Assembly (NCBI RefSeq): GCF_001750145.1 | Contig: NZ_CP015732.1 | Coordinates: 2,604,001-2,668,000 of the forward strand | Direction of reading: 5' to 3' | From: Arthrobacter sp. U41 | Lineage (GTDB): Bacteria > Actinomycetota > Actinomycetes > Actinomycetales > Micrococcaceae | DNA: 64,000 nucleotides | In this document: positions 19,382-29,276 of the stretch, in pieces | How positions within the stretch are numbered: position 1 is the stretch's first letter | Layout: each line of letters opens with the position of its first letter | Program-made: the position numbers and the translations under genes | Notes under the pieces: model-generated | The model's database searches: none | Told to the model about the DNA's origin: nothing | The model's input: the letters and a program-made list of their open reading frames with translations, nothing else

Positions 19382-20257
19382 TCAGGAGCGCACAGGCTCC
19401 TCGGCGCCGGGTGGCCCCTCGCCCGAACCGAGCGGCATCCCGGGGCCGAAGACCGGGCCCGGGAGGGGACGCTTGGCCGTGACACCGTCGCCGGAGGAAC
19501 GGTTCCGGAGCCGGCGGACCACCCACGGCACGAAGTGTTCGCGCGCCCAGACCAGGTCTCCGGACCGTGCCTGCCGCCAGCTGCGCTGGGGCAGGGGCTT
19601 GGGGGAGAGCGGTTCCAGGGTGTGGTCGACGTTGAGGGAATCCAGCACCATGGCCGCGATCGTGTGGTGGCCCAGCGGCGAGAAGTGCAGGCGGTCCGCA
19701 TCCCACATCTGCGGATCGCTGAGCTGCCGCAGCGACCACATGTCCGCAATAACGGCGTCGTGGCGGGCCGCGATGGTGCGGAGGTTCTCGTTGAAGATGG
19801 CCACCTTGCTGCGCACCCGGCCCAGCACGGAGGAGCCGGTGTCCGGACCGTTGAACAGGACCACCGTGGCGCCCGCCAGGCTCAGGATCTGCACCACCGA
19901 ATCCAGCTTCTCGGCCAGGGCATCGGGATCCCCGCCAGGGCGGATCAAATCGTTCCCGCCGGCGGACAGCGTCACAAGATCGGGCCGGAGGGACAGGCAG
20001 TGGGCCAGCTGCTGGTCCACGATCTGCTGCAGAAGGCGGCCCCGGACAGCGAGGTTGGCATAGGCAAAGTCCTCGTGGCCGCGGCTGAGCTCCTCGGCCA
20101 CCCGGTCCGCCCAGCCCCGGTGCCCCCCTGGACTCGCAGGCTCGGGATCACCGATGCCTTCCGTAAAGGAGTCCCCCATGGCCGCATAGCGGGTCCAGGG
20201 GTGGGTGACGGCGCGGTCAGGTGCATTCTCCATGGCTTCGGTTTCACTCACCTTCAT
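19382..20257 (-). CDS. SGNH/GDSL-family hydrolase
   Basis: A 291-residue esterase-type protein. Block I is AAMGDSFTEGIGDP (catalytic Ser near residue 28). Block II Gly lies in NLAVRGRLLQ, block III is SAGGNDLIRPGG (the oxyanion Asn), and block V is DADRLHFSPLGHHTIA (Asp and His). It probably hydrolyses a small ester or acyl group; the substrate is unknown and no signal peptide is visible. The ATG at 20257 is chosen, with GAAGAG about 8 nt upstream; the ATG at 20233 is an alternative. It is divergent from an esterase gene only 70 nt away. Confidence 0.87.
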   Translation of the reverse strand: MKVSETEAMENAPDRAVTHPWTRYAAMGDSFTEGIGDPEPASPGGHRGWADRVAEELSRGHEDFAYANLAVRGRLLQQIVDQQLAHCLSLRPDLVTLSAGGNDLIRPGGDPDALAEKLDSVVQILSLAGATVVLFNGPDTGSSVLGRVRSKVAIFNENLRTIAARHDAVIADMWSLRQLSDPQMWDADRLHFSPLGHHTIAAMVLDSLNVDHTLEPLSPKPLPQRSWRQARSGDLVWAREHFVPWVVRRLRNRSSGDGVTAKRPLPGPVFGPGMPLGSGEGPPGAEEPVRS

Positions 20258-20296
20258 ATCGTGCACTCTTCGTGCAAAGCTACGCCACCGTAAGTT

Positions 20297-20312
20297 GTTA
20301 CCTTCGGGTAAC
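20297..20312. promoter_or_regulatory. GTTACC-TTCG-GGTAAC palindrome between divergent hydrolase genes
   Basis: A perfect inverted repeat with 6-bp arms in the 70-bp region between the GDSL gene (minus) and the carboxylesterase gene (plus). It matches the GTTA-N8-TAAC pattern seen at 43388 and twice near 62500. The TTCG loop means it could instead be a short RNA hairpin. Confidence 0.4.
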
Positions 20313-20327
20313 TGTAAGAATGGAGCC

Positions 20328-20978
20328 ATGACTCATGCCCCTGCCTTCCCCGCCCCCGTTGTCCTGTGGTCCAAGCCCGAGGAGGAGCGCGCCGGCAAGC
20401 CGCTCCTGGTCCTGCTGCACGGCTACGGCGCCAACGAACAGGACCTCCTGAGCCTGGCGGACCTGCTGCCGAAGGAATTCGCGGTGGCCTCGGTGCGCGC
20501 CCCGCTGGTCTCCGATGCGGGGTTTACCTGGTTCCCGCTGACCGCGTCGGTGGAGTACTCCCTCGAGGCCGTCACGGACGCCGCCGCCTATGTGGAGGAC
20601 TGGCTCGACTCGGTCCGGCCGAACCACCCGTCCGTGACACTGCTGGGCTTTTCGATGGGGATGGCCCTGGCCACCACCCTGCTGCGGCGGCGGCCCGCGG
20701 ACTACGCCGCCGTCGTCGGGCTGTCAGGTTTTGCCGTGGACCACGGCGGGGACCCCAGCTTCCGCGACGCCGAACTGGACGGGACGGTGCCGATGTTCTG
20801 GGGCCGCGACCAGCAGGACCCGGTGATCACGCCCGACAAGATCGAGTTCACCATGGGCTGGGTGCGCAAGCATGTGAAGCTCACCAAGGTCCTCTACACG
20901 GGGATGTGGCACGGCATCAACCAGCAGGAAATCGGGCACGTGTCCGAGTTCCTCACCCATGGGGTGCTGAACAAGTAG
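20328..20978 (+). CDS. Phospholipase/carboxylesterase family alpha/beta hydrolase
   Basis: A 216-residue cytoplasmic serine hydrolase of the phospholipase/carboxylesterase (Abhydrolase_2) family. Visible features are VLLHGYGANEQDLLSLA near residue 25, the nucleophile GFSMGMALA near residue 108, the acid residue in WGRDQQDPVI, and the catalytic His in GMWHGINQQE. The likely activity is hydrolysis of short acyl esters. The start ATG follows TGGAG closely. It is divergent from a GDSL hydrolase. Confidence 0.88.
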   Translation: MTHAPAFPAPVVLWSKPEEERAGKPLLVLLHGYGANEQDLLSLADLLPKEFAVASVRAPLVSDAGFTWFPLTASVEYSLEAVTDAAAYVEDWLDSVRPNHPSVTLLGFSMGMALATTLLRRRPADYAAVVGLSGFAVDHGGDPSFRDAELDGTVPMFWGRDQQDPVITPDKIEFTMGWVRKHVKLTKVLYTGMWHGINQQEIGHVSEFLTHGVLNK

Positions 20979-20986
20979 GATCACGG

Positions 20987-21010
20987 CGCCGGGCGGCACT
21001 CCGCCCGGCG
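20987..21010. terminator. GC hairpin between convergent esterase and S4 genes
   Basis: CGCCGGGCGG (20987-20996) pairs perfectly with CCGCCCGGCG (21001-21010), loop CACT. It lies 8 nt past the esterase stop. There is no T-run. Confidence 0.55.
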
Positions 21011-21023
21011 ACCGGCGGGGAGG

Positions 21024-21260
21024 CTAGGCTCCGGCGGGGGTGCTGATCCGCACGGTCCGGCCGTTCACGGTGACGGTGTCGCCGTGGTGGAGCTGGCGGC
21101 CGCGGCGCTCGTCGATCTCGCCGTTGACCTTCACGAGCCCGCCCTTGATCAGTTCCGCTGCCTCCACACCGTCCTCGACCAGGCTGGCAAGCTTCAACAG
21201 CTGGCCGAGCCGGATCATGTCGTCGCGGATGGGGATCTCTTCAATTTCCGGGTTGCTCAT
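21024..21260 (-). CDS. Small S4-domain RNA-binding protein
   Basis: A 78-residue protein that is almost entirely an S4 domain: DMIRLGQLLKLASLVEDGVEA then ELIKGGLVKVNGEIDERRGR and HGDTVTVNG. It resembles the RlbA/YaaA-type single S4 proteins, thought to bind structured RNA. The ATG at 21260 starts MSNPEIEE; upstream in-frame codons have no support. Its start is 33 nt from the divergent transporter start. Confidence 0.87.
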   Translation of the reverse strand: MSNPEIEEIPIRDDMIRLGQLLKLASLVEDGVEAAELIKGGLVKVNGEIDERRGRQLHHGDTVTVNGRTVRISTPAGA

Positions 21261-21293
21261 ACAAGCAATGATGCCTGACGTAAGGTGACAGCA

Positions 21294-22268
21294 ATGACGC
21301 ACACGCCCCGGCTACCGTTCCTCGCCGGGCTGCCGCTCGCGGTGGCAGCGGGGCTGCTCATGCCCATCCAGGGCAGGATCAACGGCGCCCTGGGGGCGGC
21401 GCTCGAGGACGGAATCGCCGCCGCTGTGGTGAGTTTCACCACCGGCCTGGTGGTGATGATCGCGATATCGCTGGCACTGCCGAAAGGCCGCGCCGGCCTG
21501 GCGCGGATCCTGCCGGCCGTCCGGGAGCGCCAGTTCCCGCCCTATTACGTCCTGGCCGGCTGCATCGGCGGGTTCTTCGTGTTCGCACAGTCCTTCACCG
21601 TCGGTCTGCTGGGGGTCGCCCTGTTCACCGTCGCGACCGTGACCGGGCAGACCATCAGCGGGCTGCTCGTGGACCGGCTGGGGATCGGGCCGGCCGGAAA
21701 GAGATCCGTCACCGGCATCCGGGTGCTCGGCAGCATCCTGACCGTCGCCGCCGTCGCCTGGGCCGTGTCGCCGCGCTTCTCCGGGGCCGGTTCGGGGCCG
21801 GGGGAGCTGCTGGTTCCGCTGCTCCTCCCGGTCCTGGCCGGTTTCCTGATGAGCTTCCAACAGGCCATGAACGGCACCGCCGCGGTGCACTACGGCACGC
21901 CCATCGCCGCAACCCTGATGAACTTCATCGCCGGCGCGGTCGTGCTCTGGGCCGCGTGGCTGGTCAAGATCGCCGTCGCTGGACCGGGCAGCCCGCTGCC
22001 TGCGGAGTGGTGGTTCTACCTTGGCGGGCCGCTGGGTTGTGTTTTTATCGGTGTCGGAGCCCTGCTGGTCCGCAGCCTGGGCGTGCTGGTGACGGGGCTG
22101 GGCATGATCGCGGGCCAGCTGCTCGGCTCCCTGGGACTGGACGTCGCATTCCCGGCCCCCGGCACCGTGGTGGCATTGCCCACCGTGCTCGGAACCCTGC
22201 TGACCCTTGCCGCGATCGTGCTCGCGAGCCTGCCCTGGCCCAGGGGCGCCCTGGAGCGGGGACGCTGA
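21294..22268 (+). CDS. DMT-family transporter (DUF606/YdcZ-like)
   Basis: A 324-residue membrane protein with about ten hydrophobic helices arranged as two similar halves. Both halves carry the EamA/DUF606 feature of a Gln/Asn-containing motif (PIQGRINGALGAAL near residue 25 and SFQQAMNGTAAVHYGTPIAATLMNF near residue 185). Substrate unknown. The ATG at 21294 is used with AAGG 9 nt upstream; a GTG at 21285 is possible. Confidence 0.85.
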   Translation: MTHTPRLPFLAGLPLAVAAGLLMPIQGRINGALGAALEDGIAAAVVSFTTGLVVMIAISLALPKGRAGLARILPAVRERQFPPYYVLAGCIGGFFVFAQSFTVGLLGVALFTVATVTGQTISGLLVDRLGIGPAGKRSVTGIRVLGSILTVAAVAWAVSPRFSGAGSGPGELLVPLLLPVLAGFLMSFQQAMNGTAAVHYGTPIAATLMNFIAGAVVLWAAWLVKIAVAGPGSPLPAEWWFYLGGPLGCVFIGVGALLVRSLGVLVTGLGMIAGQLLGSLGLDVAFPAPGTVVALPTVLGTLLTLAAIVLASLPWPRGALERGR

Positions 22269-22370
22269 CGCAGGCCCGCCTGCGGCCGGCGGCACCGTGA
22301 ACTGGCGGCGCCCGGAGCCGACAGGCCGGTAGGCTAGGAGGCGCAGCTTCCCGCACCGCCAACATCGAGC

Positions 22371-22429
22371 CACTGCTGTTTGTTGTGTGCGTGCTGTTTT
22401 TCGTGTTTACGTCTTGCGTTTTAGCAGTG
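22371..22429 (+). other. T/G-rich leader segment upstream of glyS flanked by inverted repeats
   Basis: CACTGCT (22371-22377) and AGCAGTG (22423-22429) enclose a stretch with almost no A and many T/G (TGTTTTTCGTGTTTACGTC), very unlike the surrounding DNA. It lies 79 nt upstream of glyS, in the probable 5' leader; TAGGCT at 22331-22336 may be a -10. No T-box sequence is visible. A smaller hairpin (22269-22284) just after the DMT gene may end that transcript. Confidence 0.4.
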
Positions 22430-22508
22430 CCCCGTCCGGCAACCAGCCGGGGTTCCGGGGCTGAAACCGCGGACCGCACCCAGCGGCCCTGTAGAAAGTG
22501 GAGTTCCC

Positions 22509-23894
<1,386 letters not shown>

Positions 23895-23896
23895 TC

Positions 23897-24901
23897 GTGG
23901 CGATCGCATACCGTGAATGGCGCGACGGGGATGACCTCGCACTGCTCGAAATCTGGGGCGGACCGGAAACCGAGCAGGCCCGCCAGTTCCGCGGCACCCT
24001 GGCACCCTCGGGCAACGCGCCCTGGCGCCGCTGCATCGTGGCCGAGGATGTCGTCGACGGCGTGGCCATCCCGGTTGCGGCCGGCGTGGTCCACGAGGCC
24101 TCGCTGCACCCGGAACGGCTGTGGGCCTACATCGAGGTCGACCGGCTCCACCGCCGCACCGGCGTCGGCTCCACGCTGCTGACCATGCTGCGGCACGAAG
24201 CCGCGCAGTCGCCGTCGGGCGTTTCCCGGCTCCGGACCAAGGTGGAGCCGGGCACCCCCGGCGCGGCCTTCGCCGAGGCGGCGGGCCTGGCCCCGATCCA
24301 GCGTTCCCGGCTTGTCGTCGTCGAACCGGGGGCGCTCAGGCTCCCCGTCTTCGGCGACGGTTCGGAGGCTGCCGCCTCCGAGCAGATCGAGGACCTTGCG
24401 ACCGGCTCGGTGGAGCTCAGCGACGTCGTGGGCCGGTACTACACGGCCGTTCACGGCTGGGACAGCCCGGGCGAGCTCAGCATCGCCACGGTCCAGCGGC
24501 TGTTTTTGGACGAACTCAGCGGAGCCCACGGCGCGATCGTGCTCCGGGCCCCCAAGGCCAGCGCCTTCGGCCACGGGGTGCCGGCCAGCAGGAAGGGCCC
24601 GCTCCAGGCCTTCGCCATCAGCTACGCGGAACTTGCCCCGGCAGTGGACGCCGCGGGCAGGGGAACGGCCGGCTCCGGCCAGCCCACCGACGTGTTCCTG
24701 GGCCACGAGCCCAAGCTCCCGGCGGATGAGGCGCAGGCCGCTGTCCGGGACCTGCTGGCGCTGGTTGCGTTCCAGCACCCGGTGGTGCTGGAACTGGACG
24801 ACTCGATGGTGGCGCTGCGCGCCGTCGTGGAGCCCCTGCTGGAGAGCGGCAAAGCCCGCCTTCAGGGCGCCGAAACCCTGGTCGTCGCCGACCCGGCCTA
24901 G
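23897..24901 (+). CDS. GNAT-family N-acetyltransferase
   Basis: A 334-residue protein. The N-terminal half has the GNAT fold; the acetyl-CoA loop is DRLHRRTGVGSTLLTML (residues about 82-98), and VVHEASLHPERLWAYIEV is the preceding strand. The C-terminal half (residues about 150-334) has a weaker second acyltransferase-like region. The substrate is unknown. It starts with GTG two nucleotides after glyS, so it is translationally coupled to it. An extra protein in this position is therefore expressed with the synthetase. Confidence 0.82.
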   Translation: MAIAYREWRDGDDLALLEIWGGPETEQARQFRGTLAPSGNAPWRRCIVAEDVVDGVAIPVAAGVVHEASLHPERLWAYIEVDRLHRRTGVGSTLLTMLRHEAAQSPSGVSRLRTKVEPGTPGAAFAEAAGLAPIQRSRLVVVEPGALRLPVFGDGSEAAASEQIEDLATGSVELSDVVGRYYTAVHGWDSPGELSIATVQRLFLDELSGAHGAIVLRAPKASAFGHGVPASRKGPLQAFAISYAELAPAVDAAGRGTAGSGQPTDVFLGHEPKLPADEAQAAVRDLLALVAFQHPVVLELDDSMVALRAVVEPLLESGKARLQGAETLVVADPA

Positions 24902-24905
24902 GCCA

Positions 24906-24953
24906 AAACGCAGCTGACCCGCAGTAGTTCACTACTGCGGGTCAGTTGCGTTT
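24906..24953. terminator. 23-bp-arm palindrome between convergent GNAT and AtoE genes
   Basis: The arms 24906-24928 and 24931-24953 are inverted complements with one G/T difference, separated by TC. The outer ends are AAACGC and GCGTTT, so each strand shows a hairpin followed by T residues: a symmetrical bidirectional terminator. Confidence 0.8.
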
Positions 24954-24974
24954 AAGGCTGCGTACGGTTGAGGG

Positions 24975-26423
24975 CTATTTGCCCGGCGGCATGACCGGCG
25001 GAACAAAATCGAACGTCATTCCGAGGAGCCAGACGAGCAGCAGCACCACCGGCAGGTGGAAGACGAACTGCAGGAACGTGAAGCCGACCAGGTCCCGGGC
25101 CCGCAGCCTGAGCACCGCCAGCAGCGGCAGCATAAAGAACGGGTTGATCAGGTTCGGCAGGGCTTCGGCGATGTTGTAGATCTGCACCGTCCAGCCGAGG
25201 TTCATCTGCACATCGGTGGCCGACTGCATCACATACGGCGCCTCGACCAGCCACTTGCCGCCGCCCGAGGGGACCAGCAGGCCCAGCAGGGCGGTGTACA
25301 GCGCAATCACGACGGCGAACCCGCCGCCGCTGCCGATCTGCGTGAAGAACTCGGCCAGATGAGCGGAGATGGTCATCCCGCCGTGGCCGGTGGCTTTGGT
25401 CAGGATCGCGGCCATCGCGGCGTACAGCGGGAACTGGACCAGGATGCCCGCCGTCGCCGGCACGGCCTTGGTGACGGCCTGCAGGAACTTCCGCGGCGTG
25501 CCGTGCAGCACCAGGCCCAGGATCAGGAAGACCAGCAGATAACCGTTGAGGCTGCTCACCACGGTCAGGAAGGGCTTGGTCAGGAACTGCGAGACCAGCC
25601 AGCCGAGCGTCAGGATACCGGCCAGGATGGGCAGGATCATGCTGTATTCGAGCCATTCGCCCGGGCGCGAGCGCGGCTCCGATTCGCTCGGTTCGTCGTC
25701 AAGGTCGACACCGAGATCCTCCGCTGTGCGGATGGCCCCGCCCTGGGGCGCCGAGAAGTGCGCGATCACCGTGGTGAGCGCCATCAGGATGGCCAGGGTG
25801 AGCAGTGACTGCCAGGTGAAGATCGTGGTTCCGAAGTCCAGGATGCCGGTGATCTTCAGCAGGGCCGGCGGCAGCGAGGCCGCGGTGGCCTGCAGCTGCG
25901 CCGCCGAGGAGGACAGGCCCAGCGCCCAGACGGCACCGAGGCCCATGAACGCTGCGGCGCCGAGCGCGCGGTAGTCCACGGTCAGGTCCTTGCGGCGGGC
26001 GATGGCGCGGGCCAGCAGGCCGCCGAAGATGAGGCTGAGGCCCCAGTTGAGGAAGGACACCGACATGGACATCAGCGCCACGAAGCTCACCGCGGTGCGT
26101 GCGGTCGCCGGGATGAGGGCCAGCCGGTTGATCAGCTTGGCCACGGGCGGGGAGGTGGCCACGACGTAGCCGGTCAGCACCACCATGGCCATCTGCAGGG
26201 TGAAAGCGGTCAGGTCCCAGAACCCGTTGCCGAAGGAATCGGCGATCGACTGGGGCGAAGCGCCGATGGCCAGGGCCGCCACAGCGATGATCATGACGCC
26301 GGCCAGGGCGAAGATGTAGGCGTCCGGGAACCATTTCTCGGTCCACGCCGCCATCCGTTGGGCTATGCGGGCGAGACCGCGTTCCTCGCCGATTCCGCTT
26401 TTCGTCAGGACTGTGTTTGCCAC
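24975..26423 (-). CDS. Short-chain fatty acid transporter (AtoE family)
   Basis: An inner-membrane permease of about 482 residues with many hydrophobic segments. It matches the AtoE/short-chain fatty acid transporter family through NGFWDLTAFTLQMAMVVLTG, SFLNWGLSLIFGG and LLGLLVPSGGGKWLVEAPYV near the C-terminal third. It is expected to carry acetoacetate/butyrate-type acids. The GTG at 26423 is chosen because GGAGAGG lies 9 nt upstream. An ATG at 26441 gives six more residues but has no ribosome binding site. It is downstream of the hydrolase/DUF1295/acyltransferase genes on the same strand. Confidence 0.88.
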   Translation of the reverse strand: MANTVLTKSGIGEERGLARIAQRMAAWTEKWFPDAYIFALAGVMIIAVAALAIGASPQSIADSFGNGFWDLTAFTLQMAMVVLTGYVVATSPPVAKLINRLALIPATARTAVSFVALMSMSVSFLNWGLSLIFGGLLARAIARRKDLTVDYRALGAAAFMGLGAVWALGLSSSAAQLQATAASLPPALLKITGILDFGTTIFTWQSLLTLAILMALTTVIAHFSAPQGGAIRTAEDLGVDLDDEPSESEPRSRPGEWLEYSMILPILAGILTLGWLVSQFLTKPFLTVVSSLNGYLLVFLILGLVLHGTPRKFLQAVTKAVPATAGILVQFPLYAAMAAILTKATGHGGMTISAHLAEFFTQIGSGGGFAVVIALYTALLGLLVPSGGGKWLVEAPYVMQSATDVQMNLGWTVQIYNIAEALPNLINPFFMLPLLAVLRLRARDLVGFTFLQFVFHLPVVLLLVWLLGMTFDFVPPVMPPGK

Positions 26424-26496
26424 AGAGGAGTACCTCTCCATTGAGTGCGATTTTGTACCCGATGGAGTTTAGTGACGACCGTCGCGGAAACCGGGC

Positions 26497-27318
26497 TTAT
26501 CGGCGCCGGCCGCCTGCGCGCCGCGGGCCCTCGGCCTCATCCAGCTGCTGCCGTTCCTCCTCGGTGGGTGCCCCGCCGCCCAGCTCCGCCGGCATCCACC
26601 ACGCGCCCGGTCCCGGCTCCAGGGGGAAGTCCGCGATGCAGGCGTCGATCCCGGCCTGAAGGGTCCCGCGCAGCGCTTCGGTGGCCCGCCGGGCATCCTC
26701 GGAGGGTCCAACCAGCACCGGTCCGCCGACGTGGATCCGGACCGGGGCGCGCCAGGCGCGGGCCGGGGAGAATCCGTGCCGGCGGGTCATCAGCCGGTGG
26801 GAACCCCAGATGGAGACGGGGATTACGGGCACGCCGGCCTCGGCTGCCATCCGCACGGCACCGGTCCTGCATTCGCGCACCCGGAAACTGCGGCTGACGC
26901 CGGCCTCCGGCAGGATCGCGATGTATTCGCCCTCGCGGAGTTTCTGCACGGCCGCGTCATAGGCGTGGGAGCCGGTCTCATACCCCACCACGACGTGCCC
27001 GGCGGCGCTGACCGCGGGCCCGGCAAACCAGTGATCGGCCGCCCCCTGGGTGACCAAAAATCGCATCTGGACCCTGGTGTGCCGCCACAGCAGCAGTTCG
27101 GCGAAGGCGAAGTCGAGGTAGCCGAAATGCGTGATCGCGACGACGGCGCCCCCGCCCGACGCACGGCGGGACGGGCTGTGCGGGGCATCTATGAGGGGCG
27201 GCGGAAGGTGCTCCTGGCCGGTGACGATGACCCGGATCTGGAACAGCCGGCACAGCGCCAGTCCGGTGCGGACAATCACGCGATAGAAGCGGTCATTGTG
27301 CCGGGGCTGCCAGGGCAT
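26497..27318 (-). CDS. 1-acylglycerol-3-phosphate-type acyltransferase (PlsC family)
   Basis: A 273-residue lysophospholipid acyltransferase-like protein. The catalytic HX4D motif is THFGYLDF near residue 62. The second motif appears as LPEAGVSRSFRVRE (a PEG-S variant). The third is VPVIPVSIWGSHR. The C-terminus is polar and charged (EEERQQLDEAEG). It probably acylates a lipid at the membrane surface. The ATG at 27318 lies 1 nt after the stop of the preceding DUF1295 gene, so the two are translationally coupled. Confidence 0.85.
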   Translation of the reverse strand: MPWQPRHNDRFYRVIVRTGLALCRLFQIRVIVTGQEHLPPPLIDAPHSPSRRASGGGAVVAITHFGYLDFAFAELLLWRHTRVQMRFLVTQGAADHWFAGPAVSAAGHVVVGYETGSHAYDAAVQKLREGEYIAILPEAGVSRSFRVRECRTGAVRMAAEAGVPVIPVSIWGSHRLMTRRHGFSPARAWRAPVRIHVGGPVLVGPSEDARRATEALRGTLQAGIDACIADFPLEPGPGAWWMPAELGGGAPTEEERQQLDEAEGPRRAGGRRR

Positions 27319-27319
27319 G

Positions 27320-28162
27320 TCAGCGCCCGCCCGGCTGCTGTCCGCCCGCCCGTCCGGCGCCACGCGGCCGGCGGGGCGGCAGCGGCAGGAAACCCGAGGT
27401 GGATTCCACGTACTCCCGGTAACCGGGGCGGGCGGACATGGCCTTTTCGGTCAGCGGTTTGCCGGACTTCCCGGCGAGCAGCCAGATCATCAGGGCGGGG
27501 GAGAGGACGGTCAGGACCCCGGGCCAGGACTCTGCGGCGACGAGGAAGAGCCCGGTCCAGACGGCGGCGTCGCCGAAGTAGTTCGGGTGGCGGGTGTAGC
27601 GCCAGAGCCCGGTGTTGAGCACGGTGCCGCGTCGGGCAGGATCGGCCTTGAACTGCTCCAGCTGCCAGTCGCCGACCGTCTCGAAGACGAAGCCCACGAC
27701 CCAGAGCAGCACACCCAGCCAGGCCAGCCAGCCCAGGCTTCCGGTGCTGAACATCCCCACCTGGACGGTGAGCGAGACGAAGAACAGGATCACGCCCTGG
27801 GGCAGGTAGACCTTGCGCAGTGCATAGATGTTGCGGGAGCCGGGGGCGGAGGAGAGCAGGTCCACGTAGCGCGGATCCTCGTGGCCGCCGCGGGCCCGGA
27901 CGCCGATGTGGAGGGCGAGCCGGATGCCCCAGACCGCCACGAGCGCCAGCATCAGCAGACGGCGGCCGTCGCCGCCGTGTCCGGCCGATAGCAGCCAGGA
28001 AATCGCGGCCACGACGACGAATCCGAGGCCCCAGACGGTGTCGATGACCGAGTGGCGGCTCTGGCGGACGGCAACGGCGAAGGTCAGGGCCAGCAGCAGC
28101 ACCAGGCCCGCCGCCACCGAGGGGAGGCTGGCCAGGAAGGCGCCGGTCGGGAACTCCGGCAT
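27320..28162 (-). CDS. DUF1295-family membrane protein (steroid 5-alpha-reductase-like fold)
   Basis: A 280-residue membrane protein with about seven hydrophobic helices and the DUF1295/isoprenylcysteine-methyltransferase-like C-terminal signature LNTGLWRYTRHPNYFGDAAVW near residue 185, then PGYREYVESTSGFLP. This fold binds NADPH or S-adenosylmethionine and acts on lipid substrates; the reaction is unknown. The ATG overlaps the upstream hydrolase stop by 1 nt (TGATG) and the gene ends 1 nt before the acyltransferase start. Confidence 0.83.
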   Translation of the reverse strand: MPEFPTGAFLASLPSVAAGLVLLLALTFAVAVRQSRHSVIDTVWGLGFVVVAAISWLLSAGHGGDGRRLLMLALVAVWGIRLALHIGVRARGGHEDPRYVDLLSSAPGSRNIYALRKVYLPQGVILFFVSLTVQVGMFSTGSLGWLAWLGVLLWVVGFVFETVGDWQLEQFKADPARRGTVLNTGLWRYTRHPNYFGDAAVWTGLFLVAAESWPGVLTVLSPALMIWLLAGKSGKPLTEKAMSARPGYREYVESTSGFLPLPPRRPRGAGRAGGQQPGGR

Positions 28163-28920
28163 CACAGCACCACCGGCAGGCTGGCGCCGGAGGCGGGAAG
28201 GAGGCTGCGGAAGCTTTCCGGGCTGCCCCGCAGATCACGTCCCGCGCTGCCGGCGAAGGAATCGAGGATAAAGCCTGTGGCCAGCGAGTTCCACAGCCCC
28301 ACCCGGCGGAACATGAAGTGTCCGGCGCCCTTGAGGGCGACGTAGTCCACGGACCCCGCGACGCCGTCGGCCCGGCGGGCGTAGGCGAGCGAGTCCGCGG
28401 GACTGGTCCAGCGGTCCTCGGTGCCGTGGACAATCAGGATCCGCCGGCCAGCCACGGGCTCCACCGGGGTTCGGGCATCGAGCCAGGGCGCGAGCGCGAC
28501 GACGGCCTGCACCTCCGGGTGGTCCGCGACGCAGAGTGCGGTCAGGCCGCCCATCGAGTGGCCGAGGAGAAAAATGGGGACGCCGGGGTGTTCGCGGCTG
28601 ATGTGGGAGAGCGCCCAGCGGGCGTCCTGAACGGGGGACATGTCCGTTCCGTTCCAGCCACGGTAGCGGTTCCGGAGCGTCCAGACGGCCAGCCCGTGGG
28701 ACCCGCCGCCGCTTCGGAGGGCGCGGGCGAACGGCAGCATCCGCGCGGGACTCAGGTGCCCGCCGCGGACGGATTCGTAGCTTTTGGACCGCCCGCCGTG
28801 CAGGACCAGGGCCACTCCGCGGGTTTCCCCGCTGGCCCGGACGATGCTCAGCACGGCCCGGGCCGCCGCGCCGGGACCTTCCGTGCCAGCGTCGCGGTCG
28901 TCTATCTTCCGTATGGCCAC
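28162..28920 (-). CDS. Alpha/beta hydrolase
   Basis: A 252-residue hydrolase. The HG oxyanion motif is ALVLHGGRSKSYESV near residue 38. The nucleophile is FLLGHSMGGLTAL near residue 120. The acid residue is VHGTEDRWTSP, and the catalytic His is KGAGHFMFRR. The GTG at 28920 is chosen because GAGGAG lies 5 nt upstream; longer starts would include a poor, charged extension. It is the first gene of a tightly packed run with the DUF1295 and acyltransferase genes, which suggests work on a lipid ester. Confidence 0.85.
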   Translation of the reverse strand: MAIRKIDDRDAGTEGPGAAARAVLSIVRASGETRGVALVLHGGRSKSYESVRGGHLSPARMLPFARALRSGGGSHGLAVWTLRNRYRGWNGTDMSPVQDARWALSHISREHPGVPIFLLGHSMGGLTALCVADHPEVQAVVALAPWLDARTPVEPVAGRRILIVHGTEDRWTSPADSLAYARRADGVAGSVDYVALKGAGHFMFRRVGLWNSLATGFILDSFAGSAGRDLRGSPESFRSLLPASGASLPVVL

Positions 28921-29114
28921 GCCGTCTCCTCGATCTTGTCTGTCCATTCCAACCATAGGGCGCTGTGCCCGCAGTTCAAGGCCCGCAACTCAGGGTCTGC
29001 GGCTGATCCGCTGTCCTGCTGGCCGGCGGGGCTTCCCCCGGTTCCCGGGACATGCCCACTGACCATTCGGAGCGGCGCCGCCCAAGGATGGGATGGCGGA
29101 TTGCCGCGGCCGCG

Positions 29115-29180
29115 GGTTCCCTGCCGCGGCTGCTCGGCCCGGGCCCCGCGGCTGCGCGGCCCGGGGCCCGGGCAGGAACC
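29115..29180. other. Large GC-rich foldback in the 28921-29324 intergenic region
   Basis: GGTTCCctGC at 29115 pairs with GCAGGAACC (29172-29180), and GGCCCGGGCCCC pairs internally with GGGGCCCGGG. The wider 404-bp gap separates divergent hydrolase and FAD-oxidase genes. It also contains the 14-mer CCCGGGACATGCCC (29044-29057), repeated at 37747. No gene is visible in it. Confidence 0.55.
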
Positions 29181-29276
29181 GGATGCTCTTGACGGAGCAG
29201 GGCCGGAAGAGTAGGCCTGTGCTGGTAAATCTCCGGACTCCTGCCGGCTGGGAGCACGGGCCACCGTCCGGATCGG

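Noticed and set aside
22269..22508. A T-box riboswitch before glycyl-tRNA synthetase.
   Set aside because: No T-box (TGGNACCGCG) sequence or specifier-type stem is visible. The only unusual feature is the T/G-rich island.
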